Position numbers and translations under genes: made by a program | DNA from: Actinopolymorpha sp. NPDC004070 | GTDB taxonomy: Bacteria > Actinomycetota > Actinomycetes > Propionibacteriales > Actinopolymorphaceae | DNA: 64,000 nucleotides | Assembly: GCF_040610475.1 (NCBI RefSeq) | Contig: NZ_JBEXMJ010000006.1 | Span: forward strand, 186,001-250,000 | Direction of reading: 5' to 3' | Notes under the pieces: generated by a model | Databases searched by the model: none | What the model was told of the DNA's origin: nothing | Seen by the model: the letters and a program-made list of their open reading frames with translations, nothing else | In this document: positions 37,496 to 46,400 of the stretch, piece after piece | Layout: each line of letters starts with the position of its first letter | Numbering within the stretch: the first letter of the stretch is position 1

Positions 37496-37609
37496 GAGCC
37501 CCCTGTCGTCGCAAACCGGGCCAGTATGTGCCTGGCCGCGGGCAAACGGAACGCTTCGGCGGCGCATCCGGCCGATGGTGGGCGAGTGTGCGCCGGCTTG
37601 TTCCGAAAG

Positions 37610-37704
37610 GGCGGCGGCGTGTGACATGCTGGATCAACGATGGGACGCAGAAAGACCTACCTTCTCCTGGTGGGCACCTGCGTCGGACTGTTCGTTCTCG
37701 CCTG
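37610..37704. repeat. Left 95-bp direct repeat bounding the GH116 operon
   Basis: Matches 45386-45480 at 93 of 95 positions in the same orientation, offset by exactly 7776 bp. It contains the leader and first 21 codons of the DUF3099 gene. The similarity starts and stops abruptly. The rest of the 250-bp gap (37496-37745) shows no other gene. Confidence 0.95.
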
Positions 37705-37705
37705 A
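37640..37705 (+). pseudogene. Truncated 5' copy of the DUF3099 gene
   Basis: Reads MGRRKTYLLLVGTCVGLFVLA then TGA, whereas the intact copy at 45416 continues WVVVRHFSLVAAVVM. The 3' part is replaced by the sequence next to the LacI gene. One residue differs (Val for Met11). It is the left boundary scar of the GH116 operon block. Confidence 0.9.
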
Positions 37706-37745
37706 CTCGCCCAGCCAGATCCCGGTCTCTGCAGAACAGGCCGGG

Positions 37746-38816
37746 TCAGCTGCGGGGTTCACGCGGGCGTCGGGAGCTACCACGCACGATCAGAGTGGTG
37801 CTCATGGTCACAGTCCGCGGTCCCCTCTCGTCGAAGCCCTCGCGGATCCGCTCCGACAGCAGACGTGCGGCCGCCACTCCCATCTCGTACGCAGGCTGTG
37901 CCACCACCGACAGAGGAGGCTCGACCACACGGGCCCAGGCGGCGTCGTCGAAGCTGATCAGTCCGACGTCGTGACCGGTCCGCAGTCGCCGTCGACGCAG
38001 CGCGTGGAGTACGACCAGCGCCAGCATCGAGTCGACGGTCAGGAACGCGTCGGGTGGATCCTGCCCGGCCAACAGCGCGTCGACGATCGCGACGCCTGCG
38101 TCCGCAGGGTCGTGAAAGGGAATCTGAGACACGATCGACGTGAGCCCATGCCGATCGACCACGGCCTGGTATCCCTGTCGCCGTTGCTCGGCGGTCGGCG
38201 TGTCGGCCGGCCTGCTGATGCACGCCGGCCGACGCCACCGCTCACCCAGGAGGTGTTCGGTGGCGTCGACCGCCCCCTCGAAGGACGTCGCGGTCACGAA
38301 GTCCCCACCTCCGTCGAGCCGGCGATCGACCACCACCACCGGGATTCCGGCGTCGACCAGGCCGGAGACCTCCGAGTCGATCGCGCGGGGGACGACCACC
38401 GCGCCGGCCACGCGTTCCTGCGCGGCCACGTCGAGGTAGCGGCGTTCGCGGGCCTCGTCTTCCTCGGTGTTGCACAGCAGGACGGAGAAGCCGAGTTCGG
38501 ATGCGGCATCCTCCACTCCACGGGCGAGAGCTGTGTAGAAGGGGTTGCTGATGTTGGTGATGACCAGTGCCCACACCCGCGTGCCACGTCGCCGAAGATT
38601 CCGGGCGATCGCGTTCGGCCGGTAACCGAGTTCTGCGGCAGCGGTGCGCACTCGGTCGGCCAGCACCGGATCGACCGTACGACTGTTGTTGAGGGCCCTG
38701 GACACCGTGGCGACGGACACCTGCGCCACCTCGGCAACGTCGACGAGACGCGGCATGCGTGGTGGCGTGACCGCCCGCCGGCGGTTGGCGACACCGGAGG
38801 CGGCATGACGGTCCAT
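37746..38816 (-). CDS. LacI family regulator of the GH116 operon
   Basis: A LacI-type repressor of about 356 residues. The helix-turn-helix is RLVDVAEVAQVSVATVSRALNNS, with the hinge GYRPNAIARNLRRR, followed by a sugar-binding-protein-like domain (VWALVITNISNPFYTALARGVEDAA, in parts; VGLISFDDAAWARVVEPPLS). ATG 38816 is chosen, with 38756 as an alternative; neither has a strong ribosome site. It is the last gene of the operon that begins with the binding protein at 45239. A near-perfect palindrome at that operon's promoter is its likely operator. Confidence 0.9.
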   Translation of the reverse strand: MDRHAASGVANRRRAVTPPRMPRLVDVAEVAQVSVATVSRALNNSRTVDPVLADRVRTAAAELGYRPNAIARNLRRRGTRVWALVITNISNPFYTALARGVEDAASELGFSVLLCNTEEDEARERRYLDVAAQERVAGAVVVPRAIDSEVSGLVDAGIPVVVVDRRLDGGGDFVTATSFEGAVDATEHLLGERWRRPACISRPADTPTAEQRRQGYQAVVDRHGLTSIVSQIPFHDPADAGVAIVDALLAGQDPPDAFLTVDSMLALVVLHALRRRRLRTGHDVGLISFDDAAWARVVEPPLSVVAQPAYEMGVAAARLLSERIREGFDERGPRTVTMSTTLIVRGSSRRPREPRS

Positions 38817-38838
38817 ACTCGTCCGCCGGACCTTCGGC

Positions 38839-41334
38839 TCAGACCACTTTCCACACCTCGCCGGCACGAAGGATCGCCGTGGGTGGTCGGTACGTACGAC
38901 CGCCGACCTTCAGCGACTTCAGCGGTAGCTCGCCGCCCACCACCCTCAGCCGGCCCGGGCCGTCGGAGCTGCTCGGCTCCCAGGTGCCGAACACCGAACC
39001 TGTCGACCAGAACGCCGACCCGGACGCACGCCGTTCCCCCACTGTCAGGACCTGGTTGACGCCGGAGTAGCTGATGGCGTTCCACGTCGCGAACGCCGAC
39101 CAGCTGGCCATCGCCCTGGCGTAGTGGTGCCCGCACTCGGCCTCGTCGAACGGGTTGCGCCTGCGGCCGTCGTATCGCGACCGGATGGCATCGACGATCT
39201 CCATCGCGCGTTCGGCCTCACCGACCTGCAGCAGTCCCGTGGCAGCGGTGTACTCGAACCCCGTCATCACCTCGCCGAAGTACGGAAACGGCCGCACCGG
39301 GCGCTTGTCCTCGTCGTACGTGCACATCAGCACAGCCGCCTCGTCCCCGAGGACGAAGCTGCGCATCGGGTTGAAGTGGTGGGCGAACCCGCGGCGGAAG
39401 TTGCGCCGGTGAACCGCGAGCAGTGCCGAACGAACGTGTTCCTCGTCCAGCAGCGCTCCGAGGCCGGCCAGCGTCGCGGCGTACTGGCCCACCAGTTGGT
39501 CGACGAGACACCCGTCGGCCAGTTGCAAGTCGGGGTTGACAGTGTTCGCGGACCCCATGCTGCGGTGCCGCAGGCCCTCGGCGATCTCGTCGGGGTCGGC
39601 GACCGGGCGCACCTCGTGCCGGTAATAGTCGCCGTTGAAGAGATTCTCGTCCAGCCAGGCCGAGCCGCTCTTGAACAACGCGTGGCAACGTTCGGCGAAG
39701 TCGGGCTCCCCGACGGCGCGGGCCAGCTCCTCGGCGGCTCGCAGCGCCGCGAGGTACCACGCCCCCATCTGCGGGTTGGGCCCGTAGTACTCCACGTCCA
39801 TCGTGTTGTGCTGGACACCCTCCATCACACCGTCCCGGTCGGCGTCCCAGCCGCCGGGTATCCAGGAGAACTCCAGGCTGCGCCGCGCCGCCGGCCACAA
39901 CGAACGAAGCAGGTCCTGGTCACCGCGCAGCTTCCAGTCGAGGTAGAGGTGCACCAGACACGCCATCTGACCGTCCGCCGCCGCCAGTCCCCAACTCCGC
40001 GACTCCTCGACCGGGAGGCCCGCACGGAAGCTCATCAGGCCGGACTCGTCGGTGCAGCGCGCGTACTGCGTGGTCCGGAACGACCGGGCGACCGGTGCGA
40101 ACAGCAGCGACGTCGCGAACTCGTACCCCCACACGTGCGTACACGTTCCGTGGCAGCTCCCGACGCGGTCGCCGACTCCCTCCCAGCCGTAGTAGTCACC
40201 GGCCGCAGACTGGAACACGGTCGGGCTGCGCAGCGTGCTGAGGTTGAACAGTGCCGCCTCCCGCAGTGCTGCCGGAGCGTCGGTGTCGACCACCGCGTGC
40301 ACCGCGTCCAGCGTGGCGCGTTCGAGTTCGGGGAGGCGCACGGCCACCATGGCGGCAGTCGCCCACGAGTCCGGATGCGCGACCGAGTAGGCGTTGCCGA
40401 TCACCGTGTCGCCGTACTCCCCCAGGTGCGTTCCCGAACCGCTCCAGGCCCGGCGGTTCGGGAAGTTCCAGGTGAGCAAATATGTGACGTCGATCGTCTC
40501 CCCCGCGGGCACGGCCACTTTCGCGGCCAACGACGCCACCGGTCGCACGGTCGGCGACTCCCGCTCCTCCAGCAGGCCGTCCTCGGCGAGGTCGTCCCAG
40601 AAGTCCAGCAGCGCGCCGCCCCAGCTCAGGTCCGCCCAACGGGTGCGGTGGCTGACCTGCGCACCGGCGGGTGCGACCATCACCATGCTCAGCTCGCCCG
40701 CGGCCTCGGCATCAGCCGGCAGGCCGGGCGCGGTCATCGTGATGCCGTGCAGCGATCCCGACGTACGCAGGGTGTTCTGGTTGTCTCCGGTCTCCTCCGA
40801 CGTGCCGTTGGCACCTACCAGGTTGCTCATCGACATGACGGTCGTGGTGTGGACCGGTTCGGCACCAGGGTTGTGCAGCCGGTAGCGCAGCACCGCGACG
40901 GGAAGGCTGCTGGTCGCGGTGTCGCCGAACACCAACGGGTTGAACCCCTGCACGGTGACCTCGAGCGGGAACGCGTCGTCGCGCAGCCGGACCTGGCCGA
41001 ACGGGTAGGCCGCATCGAACTCGCAGTCGGCGAAGCGCGGAAGGCCATGGTTGGGTGCGGGCGAGCCGAACGCGCCCTCGTAGTCCTCGACCGGCAGCGG
41101 TCCCTCGGCCACCAGCGTCGTGGCGGGGCCGTCCCCGGTCGCTGCCCGGACGGCGACGAACATCACGTCCGGCCGGAACCCTTTGGCGGGGCGGTTTCCG
41201 AGCTCGAAGTCGCGCAGGTCACCCCGGCCGCCGAGGCAGATCGTGCCGGTGCCGATGCCGCCGAGCGGCAGCGCGATCCGGTTCAGGTGAGCGGCGTCGT
41301 AGGAGCGGAGCACCGGCCAGTCAGCAGCAGTCAT
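38839..41334 (-). CDS. GH116 family glycoside hydrolase
   Basis: An 831-residue GH116 enzyme, related to bacterial beta-glucosidase/beta-xylosidases and human bile-acid beta-glucosidase GBA2. The N-terminal beta domain (RIALPLGGIGTGTICLGGRGDLRDFELGNRP, in parts) and the C-terminal (alpha/alpha)6 domain (EGVQHNTMDVEYYGPNPQMGAWYLAALRA, in parts; GFEYTAATGLLQ) are clear. No signal peptide, so it cleaves imported beta-glycosides in the cytoplasm. Start overlaps the YesL-like stop as ATGA. Context of importer and LacI supports a beta-gluco- or beta-xylo-oligosaccharide substrate. Confidence 0.93.
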   Translation of the reverse strand: MTAADWPVLRSYDAAHLNRIALPLGGIGTGTICLGGRGDLRDFELGNRPAKGFRPDVMFVAVRAATGDGPATTLVAEGPLPVEDYEGAFGSPAPNHGLPRFADCEFDAAYPFGQVRLRDDAFPLEVTVQGFNPLVFGDTATSSLPVAVLRYRLHNPGAEPVHTTTVMSMSNLVGANGTSEETGDNQNTLRTSGSLHGITMTAPGLPADAEAAGELSMVMVAPAGAQVSHRTRWADLSWGGALLDFWDDLAEDGLLEERESPTVRPVASLAAKVAVPAGETIDVTYLLTWNFPNRRAWSGSGTHLGEYGDTVIGNAYSVAHPDSWATAAMVAVRLPELERATLDAVHAVVDTDAPAALREAALFNLSTLRSPTVFQSAAGDYYGWEGVGDRVGSCHGTCTHVWGYEFATSLLFAPVARSFRTTQYARCTDESGLMSFRAGLPVEESRSWGLAAADGQMACLVHLYLDWKLRGDQDLLRSLWPAARRSLEFSWIPGGWDADRDGVMEGVQHNTMDVEYYGPNPQMGAWYLAALRAAEELARAVGEPDFAERCHALFKSGSAWLDENLFNGDYYRHEVRPVADPDEIAEGLRHRSMGSANTVNPDLQLADGCLVDQLVGQYAATLAGLGALLDEEHVRSALLAVHRRNFRRGFAHHFNPMRSFVLGDEAAVLMCTYDEDKRPVRPFPYFGEVMTGFEYTAATGLLQVGEAERAMEIVDAIRSRYDGRRRNPFDEAECGHHYARAMASWSAFATWNAISYSGVNQVLTVGERRASGSAFWSTGSVFGTWEPSSSDGPGRLRVVGGELPLKSLKVGGRTYRPPTAILRAGEVWKVV

Positions 41335-42095
41335 CGTCGTCCTGTCTCACGTACTCGGGGATGGTTCGTCTTTGCATGACGGTCCAGAAGTGCCCGGCCG
41401 CGATCGAGGCTCGCGGTGGCGGCCGCTGCCCACAGCAGCGCCAGCGGACCGAGACCGAGGAAGCCGAGCGCCACGCTGACCGACGGCAGGACCGAACCGA
41501 ACAGGCCCATCGCGCACAAGGTGCCGAGCACCGGCACCGGACACCTGGTGGCCGCGTAGAGGCCGATCAGCCAGGCATCCCTGGCCGGGCAGCTCCCAGC
41601 CGACCGGTCGGCGTACAGCCGGTACGGCAGCGCCACCGTCAGGATCGCCATCGCGACCACCGTCGCCGCCCCGCCCGCGGCCACCGACCCGACCGCCCAC
41701 AACTGCCCGTGAACGGTCCATGCCTCGACCGCGACCGCGGTCAGCACGGCAGCCACCGCCGGCGGCCCGGCCATCGGCAGCGCCGTCCTCAGATCCCGTC
41801 CGATCCCGCGCACGAGCCTGCCGAGACCGGGGTGCTCACCGGCCAGCAGCACCATCGCGGTCCTCAGCAGCGGCGTGACCGCGAACAGAAAGGCGGCACC
41901 GAGCAACGTCGTACCGGCCGTCCCGAGCACCGGCGCCAGCACCCGGGCCACACCGAGCGGCAGCACAGCGAGGCCGGATCCCGCGAGCAGCACCGGCAGA
42001 TTGGGCCAGAGCAGCGTGACGGCGCGGCGAAGCGGATCCGGATGCGGCGCAGGTGCGTCGTCCAGCACCGGCCATCCTCGCGAGTGCATGGTCAT
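41331..42095 (-). CDS. YesL/DUF624-like integral membrane protein
   Basis: A 254-residue protein with about six hydrophobic segments (LPVLLAGSGLAVLPLGVARVL, AATVVAMAILTVALPYRLY and others). Small multispanning proteins of the YesL/DUF624 type are regularly encoded between sugar ABC permeases and hydrolases; their role is unknown. Both ends overlap neighbours as ATGA (MalG-type permease before, GH116 after), so it belongs to the operon. Assignment to the family rests mainly on topology and context. Confidence 0.7.
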   Translation of the reverse strand: MTMHSRGWPVLDDAPAPHPDPLRRAVTLLWPNLPVLLAGSGLAVLPLGVARVLAPVLGTAGTTLLGAAFLFAVTPLLRTAMVLLAGEHPGLGRLVRGIGRDLRTALPMAGPPAVAAVLTAVAVEAWTVHGQLWAVGSVAAGGAATVVAMAILTVALPYRLYADRSAGSCPARDAWLIGLYAATRCPVPVLGTLCAMGLFGSVLPSVSVALGFLGLGPLALLWAAAATASLDRGRALLDRHAKTNHPRVRETGRR

Positions 42096-42964
42096 CCACG
42101 GATCCCGATCGAGGCGACGCTTTCGATGAACGCCCGCTGGAACGCGACGAAGACGACCAACGTCGGTACGACGACGATCGTGATGCCGGCGAAGACCACT
42201 CCGGCCGGGCCGCCGCCCTGGCCCGCCGAGAGGGTGACCAGTCCGATCGGCAGGGTCATCTTCTCCGGTGTGGAGAGGAAGATCAGCGGGCCGAAGTAGT
42301 TGTTCCAGGAGGCCTCGAAGCCGAGGATGGCCAGTGCCGAGAGCGCCGGTCCGGCCAGCGGAATCATCACCTGGAACAGGATCCGGAGGTGTCCGGCGCC
42401 GTCGATCCGGGCGGCCTCGTCCAGTTCTCTCGGGATCGTGTTGAAGTACTGGCGCAGGAAGAAGATCGCGAACACGTTGATCAGCGCAGGCAGCCACAGC
42501 GCGGCCAGGGTGTCGACGAGCTCCAACCGGCGCATCAGGATGAAGATCGGGATGATCGTGAGCTGGCCCGGCACCATCAGCGCGCTGAGCAACAACAAGA
42601 AGACCTGGTTGCGGCCGCGGAACTGGATTCGGGAGAACGAGTACGCGGCCAGCGATGCGGTGAACAGCGAACCCACCACGCTGATCACCGCCACGATCAG
42701 GCTGTTCAGCGCCATCCGGCCGATCGGCATCAGGCCGGCCATCTCGTCGAAGCTCTGCAGGCTGAACGGGATGGGCAACCACCGCGGCGGCAACTGGAAC
42801 GCCTCCACCGGTTCGGTGAGGCTGGTGCTGATCATCCACACCAGTGGCGCCACCATCAGTACGCCGATCACGAGGAGGACCACGCTGATCAGCAACCGGC
42901 CGACCCGGAGCGGGCGCCCCCGCTGGTGGTGGCGAACCGGTGAAAGGCCAGGCTCCGCGCTCAT
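42092..42964 (-). CDS. CUT1-type ABC importer permease, MalG-like
   Basis: A 290-residue permease with about six membrane helices. The EAA loop is EAARIDGAGHLRILFQVMIP and the C-terminus QRAFIESVASIGIRG. ATG 42964 overlaps the stop of the MalF-type gene (ATGA), so it is preferred over an upstream start at 42979. Part of the GH116 operon; the ATPase is not encoded here. Confidence 0.93.
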   Translation of the reverse strand: MSAEPGLSPVRHHQRGRPLRVGRLLISVVLLVIGVLMVAPLVWMISTSLTEPVEAFQLPPRWLPIPFSLQSFDEMAGLMPIGRMALNSLIVAVISVVGSLFTASLAAYSFSRIQFRGRNQVFLLLLSALMVPGQLTIIPIFILMRRLELVDTLAALWLPALINVFAIFFLRQYFNTIPRELDEAARIDGAGHLRILFQVMIPLAGPALSALAILGFEASWNNYFGPLIFLSTPEKMTLPIGLVTLSAGQGGGPAGVVFAGITIVVVPTLVVFVAFQRAFIESVASIGIRG

Positions 42965-43905
42965 GCGTTGTGCACCCACTTCCGGGAACCCCAGAACTGC
43001 AGCAGCGTGACCAGCATGATGACCACGAACACCGCCAGCGCGATGGTCGATCCGTAGCCGACCTGGAACGCCTGGAACGTCGTCTGGTAGAGGTACATGA
43101 CCGCGGAGATCGTGGAGTCGTTGGGCCCGCCGCGGGTGATGATCTGGATCGGGTCGAAGATCTGGAAGGCCCCGATGAAGGTGATCACCGAGGCGAAGAA
43201 CATGGTCGGCGACATCATCGGCAGCGTGATGTGGAAGAACGTCTGCACCCTGTTCGCACCGTCACAGCGGGCCGCCTCGACCATCTGCGAAGGAACCGTC
43301 TGCAAGCCGGCCAGCATGATCAGGAACGTGTAGCCGATGGTGTGCCAGAAGTCGATGCCGATGATCGACGGCAGTGCCCAGGACGGATCGGTGAACCAGT
43401 CCGGCGGATCGATGCTCACCATCTTCAGGTAGTAGCTGAAGATGCCGAACGTCGGGTCGAGAACGTACTTCCACAGCAGCGCAACCGCCGCCCAGGAGAT
43501 CAGGAAGGGAAAGAAGACGGCTGTGCGGACGAAGTACGAAAGCACCTTGTTGATGCCCCGGTTCACCGCGATCGCCAGAAGGAGACCGCCGAGGAGGTGA
43601 GTGACCACGGAGGCGAACGCGAAGACGAACGTGTTGCGCAGCGAGTGCAGCAGGAGAGCGTCGTGAACCAGCCGATGGAAGTTGTCCAGGCCGACGAACT
43701 TCGGCGGGGTCAGCAGGTCGTAGGAGAACAACGACATGGCAAGCCCGACCAGGAACGGGCCGAGGATGAACAGGGCGAACAGCAGTAGGGAAGGAGACAG
43801 GAAGAGCCAGCCCGCCAACGTGTTCGCCCGCCCGATCCCGGCCGGGCGAGGCGCATTTCCCGAGTCGCGGTGGCCGCGCAGCACGGCACCGGTCGCCACG
43901 GTCAT
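42961..43905 (-). CDS. CUT1-type ABC importer permease, MalF-like
   Basis: A 314-residue permease; the first helix is GWLFLSPSLLLFALFILGPFLV (in part) and the EAA loop EAARCDGANRVQTFFHITLP. ATG 43905 overlaps the binding-protein stop as ATGA. Partner of the MalG-like protein. The imported sugar is probably the GH116 substrate. Confidence 0.93.
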   Translation of the reverse strand: MTVATGAVLRGHRDSGNAPRPAGIGRANTLAGWLFLSPSLLLFALFILGPFLVGLAMSLFSYDLLTPPKFVGLDNFHRLVHDALLLHSLRNTFVFAFASVVTHLLGGLLLAIAVNRGINKVLSYFVRTAVFFPFLISWAAVALLWKYVLDPTFGIFSYYLKMVSIDPPDWFTDPSWALPSIIGIDFWHTIGYTFLIMLAGLQTVPSQMVEAARCDGANRVQTFFHITLPMMSPTMFFASVITFIGAFQIFDPIQIITRGGPNDSTISAVMYLYQTTFQAFQVGYGSTIALAVFVVIMLVTLLQFWGSRKWVHNA

Positions 43906-45239
43906 CGGAGCAGGTCCTGCAGCTTCTTGTTCGCCTCGGTCAGCGCTGACTGCGGTTCCTTGGTGCCGCTGATCCCTTGCAGCCACGCCTCCTCGATCAC
44001 CTTCTGGCACTCCGCTCCGCGGTCCGGTCCTGGGATCGGCGTCGCGTCCTTGAGCAGCTCCACCAGCAGCTCGGTGTTCTGCGGTGCGTCCTTGAGGAAG
44101 TTCGGACCGGTCGCATCCGAGATCCGCGCAGGTACGGCACCGCCGCCACCGGTGGTGATCGCGTCGCCGAACTGCTCCGAGATGAGGTACTTGATCAGGG
44201 TCCAGGCCGCGTCCTTGTTCTTCGACTTCTTCAGGATCGGCCAGGCATCCCAGCCGACCGGGGAACCGACGCCTGCGTTCTTCGGCCAGCGGACCAGGCG
44301 CACCTTGTCGACGAACTTGACCCGGCGCAGGTCGTTGGTCGGCCAGCGTCCGCCGCCGAGCGTGGCCAGCTTGCCCTTCGCCATCAGGGTCGCCGCCTCC
44401 AGGTTGCCACCGGGCTTGGGAGCGAGGCCGTCGACGACCAGCGATCGGGCGAACGTCAGCGCCTCGACCGCAGCGGGCGAGTCGTACTGCGCGGTCTTCC
44501 AGTCAGCGCTGAGCGCCGAGGTTCCGTTGTTGGTGAGCCAGGGCATCACGTCGGTGAAATAGCCCGCTGCGGCCACACCGAGATACGCTCCGGTCTTCTC
44601 CTTGATCGTCCTGCCGGCGGTTCGGAACTCCTCCCAGGTCCAGGCCGGCGGGATGTCAAGCCCGGCTTTCCCGAACAGCTCGGTGTTCAGATACAGCGCC
44701 ATCGTGTTGTAACCGCCCGGCATGAAGTACGTCTTGCCATCGGGCGAGGCGTATTCCTTCAGCCATTTCCGCAGGTTGGGCGGAGTGTCGGCGTAGTAGG
44801 CGTCCACCGCCGCCTTGTCCTTCTGGATATAGGGATCCAGCGGCTCGAGCAGCTGCTTGGACGCGAAGATTCGCTGCCCCTCGGTCGCGATCTGCACCAC
44901 GTCGAGCGACTGGCCGCCCGCCAGGCGGGTCGCCACGGTGTTCGCGAAACCGGCCCACGAGTCGGCGGCGATGCCCTGAGCCTTCAGGGTGATTTTCGGA
45001 TACTTCTTGCGGAACTTGGTGAACAGCTTGTCGTAGGCCTTCTGCGCTTCCGCATCGCCGTAGTAGACGAAGGTGACCGTGCCGGAGGTGGCCCCACCGG
45101 GCCCGGAATCGCCCTCCCCACCGCAGCCGGCCAGGACCGAGCCGAATGCCGGAAGCAATGCCGCACCACCGACACGGCCCAGAAATGTGCGCCGAGAACA
45201 GCTGCTCGGTCGCTCGGGAGGGGTGGGAAGTCGATTCAT
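43902..45239 (-). CDS. Sugar-binding lipoprotein (Tat-type) of the GH116 importer
   Basis: A 445-residue family 1 binding protein. The signal has a twin-arginine motif (SRRTFLGRVGG, Arg16-Arg17) and lipobox VLAGC with Cys39. The mature part shows VTFVYYGDAEAQKAYDKLFTKF (in parts), LDVVQIATEGQ and PAWTWEEFRTAG. GAGGAGA precedes the ATG. It is the first gene of the operon; its promoter and a LacI-type palindrome lie just upstream. It presumably captures beta-linked oligosaccharides for GH116. Confidence 0.94.
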   Translation of the reverse strand: MNRLPTPPERPSSCSRRTFLGRVGGAALLPAFGSVLAGCGGEGDSGPGGATSGTVTFVYYGDAEAQKAYDKLFTKFRKKYPKITLKAQGIAADSWAGFANTVATRLAGGQSLDVVQIATEGQRIFASKQLLEPLDPYIQKDKAAVDAYYADTPPNLRKWLKEYASPDGKTYFMPGGYNTMALYLNTELFGKAGLDIPPAWTWEEFRTAGRTIKEKTGAYLGVAAAGYFTDVMPWLTNNGTSALSADWKTAQYDSPAAVEALTFARSLVVDGLAPKPGGNLEAATLMAKGKLATLGGGRWPTNDLRRVKFVDKVRLVRWPKNAGVGSPVGWDAWPILKKSKNKDAAWTLIKYLISEQFGDAITTGGGGAVPARISDATGPNFLKDAPQNTELLVELLKDATPIPGPDRGAECQKVIEEAWLQGISGTKEPQSALTEANKKLQDLLR

Positions 45240-45257
45240 GACGAGTCTCCTCGCACA

Positions 45258-45308
45258 CCGAGTAATCGATTTCTCGGGAGGCTAGGAGCGCTGAATCCGA
45301 GCTGTCAA
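45258..45308 (-). promoter_or_regulatory. Promoter and LacI-type operator of the GH116 operon
   Basis: On the minus strand TTGACA (45308-45303), an 18-bp spacer and TAGCCT (45284-45279) form a plausible promoter. Directly downstream, 45258-45277 reads CCGAG-TA-ATCGAT-TT-CTCGG, a 20-bp palindrome with only one mismatched pair, centred where transcription should start and 19 bp before the binding-protein ATG. A LacI repressor at this spot would block initiation. The operon's own LacI gene is the obvious candidate. Confidence 0.7.
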
Positions 45309-45385
45309 CGATGCGGCCGGGGTCGGCCTTCCTGGCCGTGCACCGAAACCGGTCACCACAGGGCGGGGCACTGGAGGGTGTCTCA

Positions 45386-45480
45386 GGCGGCGGCGTGTGA
45401 CATGCTGGATCAACGATGGGACGCAGAAAGACCTACCTTCTCCTGATGGGCACCTGCGTCGGCCTGTTCGTTCTCGCCTG
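45386..45480. repeat. Right 95-bp direct repeat bounding the GH116 operon
   Basis: Second copy of the 95-bp repeat, containing the leader and start of the intact DUF3099 gene. It differs from the left copy at two positions. Together the copies enclose one complete sugar operon. Confidence 0.95.
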
Positions 45481-45589
45481 GGTCGTCGTCCGGCACTTCT
45501 CGCTCGTGGCAGCGGTCGTGATGTCCGTGGTGGCCGCGCTGATGCCCCCGCTGGCCGCGATCATCGCCAACTCCCGCCGCGAGCCGTAG
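45416..45589 (+). CDS. DUF3099 family small membrane protein
   Basis: A 57-residue protein: MGRRKTYLLLMGTCVGLFVL, a second hydrophobic segment (SLVAAVVMSVVAALMPPLAAIIA) and a basic end SRREP. Two membrane helices and the pattern match the actinobacterial DUF3099 family, whose role is unknown. The ribosome site is weak (GGAT). The ComB-like gene follows 10 nt after the stop. A truncated copy of the 5' end lies at 37640. Confidence 0.82.
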   Translation: MGRRKTYLLLMGTCVGLFVLAWVVVRHFSLVAAVVMSVVAALMPPLAAIIANSRREP

Positions 45590-45599
45590 GTTGCCCGCC

Positions 45600-46397
45600 G
45601 TGCACGGTGAACGCTGGTGGGCACAGGAGTCCTTCGGCGTACGGCTGGAGTGGGGGCCGACCGGAGCGGAGCGACTGGCGGGCGACCACTCCGGCTGGCT
45701 CGTCGTGGTCGACGTGCTGTCCTTCACCACCGCGGTGACCGTCGCCACCGAACGCGGAATCCAGGTGCTTCCCTACCCGTGGCGCGACGGCACGGCCGCG
45801 GCGTTCGCCGGTCGTCGGCAGGCCGCGCTGGCCGTGGGGCGCCGGCAGGTCACCGCGTCCACACCGTGGTCACTGTCGCCCGCGGCCCTGCGGGGCGCGC
45901 CCTTCGTGCCGCGGCTGGTGCTTCCCTCCCCCAACGGCTCCACCATCGCCGCCGCGGCGGCCGGCCGGGGCACGCGCGTGGTCGCGGCCTGCCTGCGCAA
46001 CGCGGGCGCCGTGGCGCGATGGCTGACGGAGCGGGGCGCCGGCACCCCGGGCCGGCCGGTGATGCTGGCGCCGGCCGGTGAGCGCTGGCCTGACACCAGC
46101 CTGCGTCCTGCCCTGGAGGACCTGCTCGGAGCCGGCGCGGTCGCCGCGGCACTCGCCGACCTCGGCACCGGGCCGCTGTCACCGGAGGCCAACGCGGCAA
46201 GGGCGGCTTACCTCGCCGGAGACCCGATGGCCGCGCTCACCGACTGCTCGTCCGGGCGGGAACTGCGCGCGGGCGGGTTCGCCGGAGACATCGCCGTCGC
46301 GGCGGAGGTGGACGCCAGTGCGAGCGTTCCCTTGCTGGCCGAGGGAGCGTTCACCAACGCCGCTGTCGACCCGGACGGATGGAATCCCAGCCGATGA
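45600..46397 (+). CDS. 2-phosphosulfolactate phosphatase (ComB) family protein
   Basis: A 265-residue ComB-like protein. VVVDVLSFTTAVTVATERGIQVLPYPW (in parts), VLPSPNGSTIAAAAAG and ACLRNAGAVARWL are family features. Archaeal ComB removes phosphate from 2-phosphosulfolactate in coenzyme M synthesis; in actinobacteria the true substrate is uncertain. The GTG at 45600 is chosen; TTG 45591 is possible. It ends 3 nt from the convergent hrpA gene. Confidence 0.82.
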   Translation: MHGERWWAQESFGVRLEWGPTGAERLAGDHSGWLVVVDVLSFTTAVTVATERGIQVLPYPWRDGTAAAFAGRRQAALAVGRRQVTASTPWSLSPAALRGAPFVPRLVLPSPNGSTIAAAAAGRGTRVVAACLRNAGAVARWLTERGAGTPGRPVMLAPAGERWPDTSLRPALEDLLGAGAVAAALADLGTGPLSPEANAARAAYLAGDPMAALTDCSSGRELRAGGFAGDIAVAAEVDASASVPLLAEGAFTNAAVDPDGWNPSR

Positions 46398-46400
46398 ACC

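Noticed and set aside
35531..37609. Lanthipeptide or lasso-peptide locus around the ABC exporter
   Set aside because: No precursor peptide, cyclase or modification gene is present next to the exporter pair.
37610..45480. Prophage or integrative element with att sites
   Set aside because: No integrase, tRNA gene or phage gene lies between the repeats; the repeats are part of a protein-coding gene.
44900..46400. RNA gene at the conserved 95-bp repeat
   Set aside because: The conserved segment is explained by the DUF3099 leader and start; no tRNA or structured-RNA pattern was seen.
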